From Piezodorus guildinii (taxonomy: Eukaryota; Arthropoda; Insecta; Hemiptera; Pentatomidae): 64,000 nt of DNA. A program made the translations under genes and the position numbers. Below the pieces are notes generated by a model, which worked only from the letters and a program-made list of their open reading frames with translations, made no database searches and was not told the DNA's origin. The stretch covers positions 143,123,143 to 143,187,142 of the forward strand of contig CM041292.1 in assembly GCA_023052935.1 (NCBI GenBank), read 5' to 3'. This document shows positions 56,890 to 64,000 of the stretch, piece by piece. Position 1 is the stretch's first letter. The number at the start of each line of letters is the position of its first letter.

Positions 56890-58966
56890 CTGTAAAAAAA
56901 AAAAATAAAAAAAAATAATGAAGTTATCACCATGCATATTTTTTATTTCTTTTTCATTAACATTGTCAAAGAGTAATACCAAGATGTATACTAACTTTCA
57001 TTTGACATAAATATGTTTGTTTTACAAGACTTTTCACTATCTTATAAGGGTTGTAAACCTTAAACATTCTTGAACAAGTAAAATCAATAACTGACCTTGT
57101 TTTTATAGAATAAAAGGGGTAAAAATAGAAACCAAGATTTCTTAAACAGTGCAGCAGCAATATCAGGTATTGAAGTAAAAGTGTTTTCCAGAATCAGGCA
57201 CCATATGCGACAGGAATATTCAGGCCTGGAAGCCAGATCAATTGCAACAGCTCCTCCTAGTAAAATTTAATAGCATATAAATTTGTGGTAACACACCTAA
57301 CAGTGAAGGGTAATCATTTTCTTTTACCTAATGATCTTCCAAATATGATAATTTTATCCTGATTAATATCTGTCCTTCCAGCAAGAAAATCCATGGCTGC
57401 CATAGCATCCATATAAATTCCCTTTTCTGAAGGAAATCCCTTTGATAAACCATATCCTCTATATTCAACCATTAAAAGATTGCAACCAAGGTTTCTATAC
57501 ATTCCAGCAGCATTATGCAATCTAAGCCCAAAATTAATTGGGAATAAGAATATCATGGTAGATTAATAGCAATGATAGTATAAATCATGTAATATAATGA
57601 CTCATCAGAGAAGTTGGCTAAAGATGCTAGTCATTAAAGAGATCACATTATAATTGCATACTTAACTTATCGTATGCTGACATTACAGTCAAAATCAGGA
57701 CTTTAAGAGAACTAGGGAACCAACAAAAACATAGTGTTGAGTAAGATTAAGACTAATAAAATATTCTTTAAGCATAAAAAAACAGTAATAGACTAATAAA
57801 GGGTGGTAATATAAATAATATAACGGTTTTTAAATGAAATAAATGAAAAACATTTCTTTATTCAGGGACCAAGTCCCATTAGAACAAAAACAATGAAAAA
57901 CAAAGGATTGCTTATGGTCTAGTTATTTTTTATAAAATGTAACAATTCAATACATCTGAAGATTCTTGCGTACTTATATAGGCGTGAAGCACACATTCAT
58001 ATATACACATAGTTCTACCATAAATATAGTAGAACCCAAGAATGAGATTCAATTAAGTAATGTTTAAAAGAAGAAAGAGACGCAGTTTTAGAAATGGCAG
58101 GGAATGCCAAAATAATGAAGATTGAACGAGAAAGGATTTTTGAAAGGATGCAGTTCTATGTGATAGGGTATAGAAATTGATTGATTGGGTTCTAGTATTC
58201 AACAAATGGATGTCAGGGTGAAGAGTTCAGTTATATAGGAAGGTTTTCTAATTTTTAAGGTTTGGAATAAGTATGATACAAGAAAATATAATTTCTTAAT
58301 TTTTCTTTTATACTGTTGTTATTAGTGGTTGTCCTGTTTTTGATAGCCCTGATGAACTCTTAAAGTTTAGATTAAACATTGGCACACAATCAATAAAGTA
58401 CGTTATTTAATTGTGATCTCTTCAATAATCAGCCCATAACAAATTAACCAACTTTTCCAATTAAAGATTAATACTTAAAATGTATATAATAATACCTGTG
58501 ACCCATATTTCCAGCATTGCCATGTAAGAATACAACTGTGGGAGCTAAAGATGTGGTACTATCTGGCTGCCTTATCAAATATAAATGAATTAATGTACCA
58601 TCGATGCTTTTGATAAAAACATTTTGAAAAGGAAGATCGAAGGCAGAGGGTGTCTGAACAAAAGTTCTAGACTGGTAATTATCATTAGGATGGAAGAGTA
58701 AATAATCTTGAGAAAAATAAAAAAAACCTGTAATGAGATTTTGACAAGTATGTAACCTCATAAATGTTATTAATAACACATTATCACATAAATCATCTAT
58801 TCATACTTCCTGTAGTGAAAATAAATATTGCAGTAGCTAAAATTCCACCAAATAACCAATACGCCACTAAAAATAATGTAGCAATAAAACAAAGCAATCT
58901 CCAACACTTTGTTAAAACTATCATAAACCATGGAAAAAGCTTAAGAGATTCTATTTTAATAGTCAT
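56626..58966 (-). CDS. Bem46: ABHD13/BEM46-type alpha/beta hydrolase, gene span (5 coding exons)
   Basis: Joined on the minus strand: 58966-58807, 58706-58496, 57521-57328, 57256-57096 and 56889-56626, giving 990 nt and 329 residues. Human ABHD13 is 337 residues. An N-terminal membrane anchor is followed by an alpha/beta hydrolase fold. Oxyanion-side HGNAGN, the nucleophile in GRSLG, the Asp in SGLSD and the His in GGHNDTW form the expected catalytic triad. The physiological substrate of the family is poorly known. The gene converges with Abl, and its second coding intron carries a truncated LINE and a hammerhead-like remnant. Confidence 0.93.
56890..57095. other. Intron 4 of the hydrolase coding region (206 bp)
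   Basis: AT-rich GT-AG intron. Acceptor TTTTTACAG. Confidence 0.8.
57096..57256 (-). CDS. Bem46: BEM46-type hydrolase, coding exon 4
   Basis: Encodes GGAVAIDLASRPEYSCRIWC, LILENTFTSIPDIAAALFKK and a hydrophobic stretch ending FYKNK. The VENTF.SIP motif of the family appears here as LENTFTSIP. This exon is not covered by a long open frame from ATG but continues the protein in phase. Donor GTCAGT. Confidence 0.92.
57257..57327. other. Intron 3 of the hydrolase coding region (71 bp)
   Basis: Very short GT-AG intron on the minus strand. Confidence 0.8.
57328..57521 (-). CDS. Bem46: BEM46-type hydrolase, coding exon 3 with nucleophile elbow
   Basis: Encodes LHNAAGMYRNLGCNLLMVEY, RGYGLSKGFPSEKGIYMDA, MAAMDFLAGRTDINQDKIII and FGRSLG with the nucleophilic Ser. 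Phase 2 in, phase 1 out. Donor GTAAAA. Confidence 0.95.
57522..57845. other. Lower part of the same intron
   Basis: AT-rich, no recognised element. Near the exon an in-frame upstream ATG gives a longer spurious start (MIFLFPINFGL). The acceptor TTGGGCTTAG sits just before the true exon. Confidence 0.5.
57846..58260 (-). mobile_element. Truncated copy of the 2.3-6.7 kb LINE family in the hydrolase intron
   Basis: The 3' end has TTCAGGGACCAAGTCCCATT on the plus strand, as in the LINE 3' end. Upstream on the minus strand, a degraded ORF2 C-terminus can be read (FYTLSHRTASFQKSFLV, SSLFWHSLP), matching PTHRTTTFDHSFLVRSANLW in the intact ORF2 near its C-terminus. It is 5'-truncated and dead. Confidence 0.75.
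58260..58495. other. Intron between hydrolase exons 2 and 3, upper part
   Basis: Around 58340-58400 the plus strand reads GATAGCCCTGATGAACTC and then GATTAAACATTGGCA, a diverged relative of the hammerhead-like core. No coding sequence. Confidence 0.5.
58496..58706 (-). CDS. Bem46: BEM46-type hydrolase, coding exon 2
   Basis: Encodes YLLFHPNDNYQSRTF, FIKSIDGTLIHLYLIRQP and PTVVFLHGNAGNMGH, which holds the oxyanion-loop HGNAGN motif. This matches the family order (DVLLY.P..., then the HGNAGN loop). Ends with two bases of an Arg codon. Donor GTATTA. Confidence 0.93.
58707..58806. other. Intron 1 of the hydrolase coding region (100 bp)
   Basis: Short GT-AG intron on the minus strand. Acceptor TTTTCTCAAG. 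Confidence 0.8.
58807..58966 (-). CDS. Bem46: BEM46-type hydrolase, coding exon 1
   Basis: Starts at the ATG of MTIKIESLKLFPWFMIVLTK. A hydrophobic stretch (LLCFIATLFLVAYWLFGG, then ILATAIFIF) forms the membrane anchor. Donor GTATGA. It ends with one base of the next codon. The family has a single N-terminal membrane segment. Confidence 0.88.
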
Positions 58967-58975
58967 TTCTTTTAC

Positions 58976-59626
58976 TTGACGAACATTTAGAATTATTCAC
59001 ATAGAGTTGAACAACAATAAAACAAACAATATAATTGACCAACCAATGTAGCGCATCCTCAACAAATTTTGAAAAGGTTATTACCTAGGCGCATGAAGGT
59101 TAAATGAGGTTACAGAAATGTTTATAATACAATTTGCTATTTAGATAAAAGTGGCCACAAATCTTGTGGGCTGGTTCGTTTTAATTTCTAATTAGACAAG
59201 TTAAAATATTGGTAAGGAAATTACCCAATGTTATATTTGATTCTTTATACTATTAATACAAAAATTTTATTTTCATGTATCGAATTAAATTTTGTACCAA
59301 AGGAATTTTTCATCATTCCAGTCCTGTAAAATCAGACAAAAGCTTTTGGTGATACCATATATTGCACAATTCAATACTACCAGGAATATGGAATAAAATT
59401 TAAAGGATAAAGGGTCCCTCGAGTTCAAATACCGAGGGATGAAGAAGAGGATATCAAAGATTCCCTCTTCTAGTTGTTGAGGCATATCGTGAAAACAGTG
59501 AGTGGCACAGAACATTTAATCGTTTCAAAAACTGAATTCCCTTCAAAATGGTATACCTATCTCTATGGTTTACTAGATATCTAAGTATAAGCTACTGTAA
59601 TAGAAAATCTGCAATTAAAAACTTAC
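58976..59626. other. Putative 5' UTR intron of the hydrolase gene
   Basis: AT-rich. A minus-strand open frame at 59285-59515 has no recognisable domain. Confidence 0.4.
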
Positions 59627-59800
59627 CTTTTATCTTTAAGTTTTCTCTTTCAACTCTTTCGTCACCCGTTTTACTTGATACTCACACACAAAATGCAATG
59701 TAGTAGCAAATGTTCTCTACAAATTTATGCATTTTTTGCTGTTCAAAAGCAAAAGCTAACGTGTTGATGTATTTGGCGGCGAAGATCGCTGTCCATGTTT
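59627..59800 (-). other. Possible 5' UTR exon and promoter region of the hydrolase gene
   Basis: On the minus strand AAAAGGTAAGT forms a strong donor at 59627/59626. The sequence above it is slightly richer in mixed bases. A likely acceptor (GTTCGTCAAG) lies just before the start codon near 58975. The exon and its 5' limit are inferred. Confidence 0.4.
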
Positions 59801-59974
59801 GCAGCAGCCCAATGTGCCATAAGCATGAAACACAGTTTTCTAATGTCAAGAAAGGAGCCAATCTAGTTACTTAATTTTTTTTATTGAGGAGACCCACGCA
59901 AGTTGTAGATTTGTTTTTCAGTTAAACGTGGTATTTTCGTACTCAACCCTACCATCATGTAGATTTCGCCACTC
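59801..59974. other. Spacer
   Basis: No feature recognised. Confidence 0.4.
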
Positions 59975-60175
59975 TGGTACTATTGAGGTCTTGTTGGTAG
60001 AACGAGTTTTGTTAGTAACTTCAAAATGATACGACGTCAGTTCGAATCCTGAGAGTTAAAATTTATTTCGGGCAGGTACAAATGGAATGAATCTCTGCAT
60101 TCGTTGAGAATAGGTTGATAACTGGATAACCTGTCCAGTTTACCATGACTGGAATAGGGAGTAAAATATTGGGGA
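59975..60175 (+). repeat. Possible tRNA-derived SINE
   Basis: A-box-like GGTCTTGTTGGTAGAACGAG and B-box-like CAGTTCGAATCCTGAGAG are spaced about 50 bases apart, followed by a non-tRNA body. The arms do not form a cloverleaf. Family assignment is uncertain. Confidence 0.45.
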
Positions 60176-63093
60176 AAAATCTGGTACCATTATGCATATC
60201 AATGTAAATCAACTTAGATGTAAATCATTAAGGAATTAGGCTCCGATGTGGACTGTCTTGAAGATTTCGACTTCACATTCTCAAGAAATTTAAATTTCCT
60301 ACATGAAATGCCCGCTCACCTGAAGGTGCTTTTGGATGACCTGGATGAGTATAAAATAAATACAACAGCTTTCCATGATATATAGGTATATGATATAATA
60401 GGTACACACACAGCGTCCCCCAAGACCAACATATTTTTGCGTGCTTGGCCCTTCCTTTTAACAGCGGATCTGATTGCAGTCTTAGAACCGGACAACGGGG
60501 TCGTTACTTAACTACGCTATGCTACACTAACTTAAATATTAAGAAGAAATTATTGACCTTAAATTCTTTAATCCATACGGTTGCACTACCAGTTCCAAGT
60601 CATTATTACCTGACATTTCAATCATCTTACCCTCTTTCATGTGTAACGCACATACATTGTTTCTGATTCTTCGAAAAAGCCTGTTTACTCAAATTCTTAT
60701 AGCCGCCATCATCTACGATGTATTCAAGTTCACTGTTTCCTTCCCGCAGATCTCGGATGGCATATTGAAAAGATTGATATCACCCTTATTCTCTTGTCGA
60801 AGTACAGCCTTCGCTTTATCATCTTTGCATTGCAAATTACTTCGTTTCCTTTAGAGGTAATCTCTCCTGAGCACTTGATTAAATAAAAAGTATTCCATAT
60901 TTTTCGGTTTCTATGTCATTGGGAGGAATAGCAACATCAGTTCAGAAATATACCGTTTGGATGTATACATATTAGAATGTCTTTGCTATTATTGCTATTA
61001 GAAGAATAGATCCGCAAAAAATGTTTGTTGGGAACCACTGGTAAATGCATTAATCCACAGTTGTACATAGTCATAACAGATGTGTCAAACCAAGGTGTTT
61101 ACATATAGAGTTCACTATATGTATACACCTTGGTATCAAACTGCATTTTTTATGAAGATATAAGACAAAAAAAATTTTTCTTATAACAGCTTAAAGAAAT
61201 CTGATTGATCACTTTTCACTAGCAGTTCTTGTATGCCAATTTTTACTTGAATTTTTAATTATAATAAGGAGAAGTATTGCGATCGTGAATATTTTTGAAT
61301 TCGAGTTTTCACTAGAAATACACGTTTAGGGTCTTCTAAGGCTAAATGACCAAGTCACTATAGCGATTTAGTTTAAAAAAATAAAAATAAAATGTGTAAT
61401 TTGCTCTGTTAAAATCTTTGACTTTCTAGATGGCATTTACCATCTAGATCAGTTTTTCAATTAAAGAAGATTTGAATATGCTGAAATGTATTTGTAATTA
61501 CTGATAGTAAATTTTAAAGTTAATGAAACTTTTTTTTTTTTTTAACCAACCGTATCGAAGTGACAGGTGACAGTTAGGTTAGATTCGGATGAAACCTGCT
61601 TTCTCTGTTAGGCAAAAACTGATTGTTTATCACTGGTTTCTTTCAATTCCTTTGTATCTATTTTCCACAAATCGATATAAATGAAGTATCTTAATGAATC
61701 CTATATTAGTAACTCTTAAAAAAATATGCTCACTTAACTGCCATCCTGTCCTTGACAATATTAATGTTATCTGTTCTAAGAGGTTCATTAAGATCCCATG
61801 CAACCAATCTGACAAGGTAACGTCATTGTCAGTTTTTTTATTAAATCCATCAAAATAAAAAAAAATTATAAGTTAGTATCTTTTCCTCATTATTATTATT
61901 TTTTAGTTTGAGTATAAATCAATTTTGTTACCTTAATTGTACTACTAAATATAAAATTTCTGTTTGCTTCAAAGTAATTAAAATTTGTATGGAGCAATTT
62001 ACACTTAAATTTTGTAACTTCAATATGCTGCCTTTTATTATGTCATCATTTTCTATGTTTTATTGATGCTTAGTTCTTAGACATTCAGTTATGTGCCAAT
62101 TTTTTTCAGAAATTGAACATTTTGCTATGTAGGTTATAGTAGTGTAGTAAGTGTTATGTGTAATGAGATTACATGGTTATAAAAATTACTATTTCCTATA
62201 TTTTTATAGTACAATTATTTTATTTATATGTTAATTTTAGTGAGCTTATTTCGGTGTCTGTCATAGAAATTTTTATTAAGCCAGATCTGTTATACCATTC
62301 TTGATAATTAAATATTTTGTCTATGATATTCTTGATTGCCGCATATATCTCATAACTGAATTTGTTTCCTGCCATCAGGAACCCTGTAAGAAGTTGTTTA
62401 TTTACTTCTGTTCATAATTTAATATACATTTGAAAGTAATATTGCCAATTTTGAAATAGCATTATGGAACATATTCACAACTATATGAATTTTATGTTGA
62501 TATTTAAAAATATATATCAATAATTGTGAATACATGTAGTTTACATATGATAGTTTTGGTCAGATTTCAGTAAAATATTTCAGATTATGAAAAAGTAATT
62601 GTTTAAATATCTTCATCTATTTTGAAGTTGTCTGTAATTTGTGATGTCCTCATATGTAAAATGTTTGTTGTTTATTGTTCTTATTATCTTTAAAATTAAA
62701 TACAACTCATAAAAACCAACAATTATTATTTATCATGTTATTGTCACTAATTGTTGTTATTGTTTTAGGTTTATATGCAGATATTTGTATTCAGGAAAAC
62801 TTAGCATCGACCCAGAACATAGCAATATTTTCATGGCTGTGGTTTATTAAATAAGTCTCTAGTATCTGAATGTATTGTTATCGATGAAAAAAGAGGTCTC
62901 TTTAATTCTTATTAATGAGAATCAATGATGAATTATTTTCAAGATATAATGTTGCCTCCACGCAAGCAATCCAGATATCATATTGGTTTATTTTCTTGAC
63001 AATGTAAGAAAAAAAGAAAATAGGTCTTCGAGTTTCAACTTAGTTTTGATATTATAATTAGTAGACATTTATATTAATTTAAGAAGCACCAAG
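60176..63093. other. Intergenic region upstream of the EDEM-like gene
   Basis: Mostly AT-rich with no supported gene. A DNA transposon family B fragment lies near 61250-61370 (AAGTATTGCGATCGTGAATA, GGTCTTCTAAGGCTAAATG). Short frames at 60445-60854 and 61630-61815 show no motif. The promoter of the EDEM-like gene is expected in the last part. Confidence 0.45.
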
Positions 63094-63212
63094 ATGACAC
63101 CCTATTATTTTTTGTGGTGTTTTTGTTGTATTTCTACATTATTGGTTATAGTTTATTGTAATGAAGATGATCAAGTTGTTCCTATGACTGATTTAGAAAG
63201 AGAAAGATTGAA
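63094..63212 (+). CDS. EDEM-like GH47 protein, first exon (signal peptide)
   Basis: Starts at the ATG of MTPYYFLWCFCCISTLLVIV, a hydrophobic signal peptide probably cut after YC. NEDDQVVPMTDLERERLK follows. Donor GTAAGT after two bases of a Lys codon. EDEM proteins act in the ER lumen, trimming mannose from misfolded glycoproteins so they are degraded. Only the very start is in the window. Confidence 0.65.
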
Positions 63213-63299
63213 GTAAGTATGAGAACATCTATAAGATACATATGATTCCGATGCTTTTTAATTCTGTAATTAATTATCATTTCTTATTTTATTTTTTAG
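63213..63299. other. Intron of the EDEM-like gene (87 bp)
   Basis: Short GT-AG intron. Acceptor TATTTTTTAG. Confidence 0.65.
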
Positions 63300-63345
63300 A
63301 GAGGAAGCAAGGGATATGTTTTATCATGCTTATAGAGCTTATATG
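63300..63345 (+). CDS. EDEM-like GH47 protein, second exon
   Basis: Encodes EEARDMFYHAYRAYM, which matches the first helix of GH47 EDEM proteins. MFYHAY is closest to EDEM2 as I recall it, while EDEM3 has MFDHAY. Donor GTAAGA. The identification rests on this 15-residue block, the signal peptide before it and the exon structure, so paralogue choice is open. The rest of the gene lies to the right. Confidence 0.65.
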
Positions 63346-64000
63346 GTAAGAATGTAGTTTGTAATTGCCCTTAGTGTATAAAGTTATTATAATTTATTTT
63401 TATATGTGAATAGGGAACTTCTGTTTAGTTTTGATTGCTCTTTTAGTACATGTGTGACTTCTGTCAAGTCCCTGTATCATAAATCAAATGTTATAAGGTT
63501 TTTTTACTAGGAATCAATGCTTAGATGATGACTACCAGTGAAACAATGTTGGTAGAAAGCTGAGCTCTCCCTGTTCCTACTTAGATATCTCGCTCTCAGC
63601 TCAGTTTTTCTATTAGTACCTTCACTTAGCGATGTAGGAAATATATAGTAAGGGAAAGTATTGCGATCGTGAAAGTTTTTGATTTCAAGTTTTCAACACA
63701 ATTACACAGTTTAGGGATGATTTGACTAGACGAAGTATGACTATAGAGAATGCAGTTGGTTCGCATAGTCATTACTTTGTGGGGATAACTTCGTGCCGAC
63801 TTCTTCTTTAGACTTCTAACCAAGCCTTCCCTCTCCTATCTCACTCTTGAGCTCTGTGCTGTTTGCCAATTCATGTTGTATATTCTGAATTTAGCAATCC
63901 AGCTCTTCTGTTTGGCCATCGTTAGAGGAACTAAATTTTCAAGAACTTAGTCCAAGATCCCTATCTATATTTTCCTTTTCTTGTGTTAAACATATTCCAC
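63346..64000. other. Intron of the EDEM-like gene (incomplete)
   Basis: Non-coding to the window edge. A DNA transposon family B fragment (GGGAAAGTATTGCGATCGTG) lies at about 63640-63720. No further exon was recognised. Confidence 0.5.

Noticed and set aside
56890..56982. Extended N-terminus of the last hydrolase exon (MVLLFDNV...)
   Set aside because: This is intron read-through; the protein is continuous through exon 4 and the TTACAG acceptor.
63094..63345. Firm naming as EDEM1, EDEM2 or EDEM3
   Set aside because: Only about 55 residues are visible, so the paralogue cannot be settled.

Overview
This is an AT-rich (by eye), intron-rich animal genomic window, most likely from an insect. The C-terminal tail of the main gene carries motifs shared with Drosophila Abl, and the repeats (Jockey- and RTE-type LINEs, mariner, tRNA-derived SINEs) fit an arthropod. 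I cannot name the species.

Three cellular genes are supported. (1) Abl tyrosine kinase, plus strand: 14 coding exons at 22364-47234 keep one reading frame of about 1,050 residues through SH3, SH2, kinase and the C-terminal F-actin-binding domain. Its N-terminal (5') exons were not found. (2) An ABHD13/BEM46-type alpha/beta hydrolase, minus strand: five coding exons at 58966-56626 give a complete protein of 329 residues, convergent with Abl. A further upstream 5' UTR exon is likely. (3) The first two coding exons of an EDEM-like (glycosyl hydrolase family 47) ER protein, plus strand, at 63094-63345, running off the right edge.

Layout: 1-22 kb holds no cellular exon I can identify and is a graveyard of mobile elements. 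It has a near-intact minus-strand LINE with two open ORFs (about 2.3-6.7 kb), a decayed Jockey element (9.2-11.4 kb), a deleted mariner with TA target sites (14619-15385), RTE reverse-transcriptase remnants, a tRNA-derived SINE and several palindromic MITE-like units. It may be intergenic or a long 5' intron of Abl. 22-48 kb is Abl, whose introns carry LINE, SINE and mariner pieces, a 109-bp tandem array and a 21-bp minisatellite. 48-56 kb between the Abl and ABHD13 3' ends holds a 1-kb near-perfect palindrome flanked by a 14-bp target duplication, and a degenerate ~110-bp satellite interrupted by a LINE. 59-63 kb is mostly featureless.

The most unusual item is the palindrome at 49364-50415. 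It is two head-to-head copies of an element with a hammerhead-ribozyme-like core (CTGATGA, a short stem, GAAAC). It inserted as one unit, and diverged relatives lie at 13.1-13.6 kb, about 58.34 kb and perhaps 0.36 kb. It resembles a non-autonomous Penelope-like or retrozyme-like element, but ribozyme activity is not established from sequence alone.
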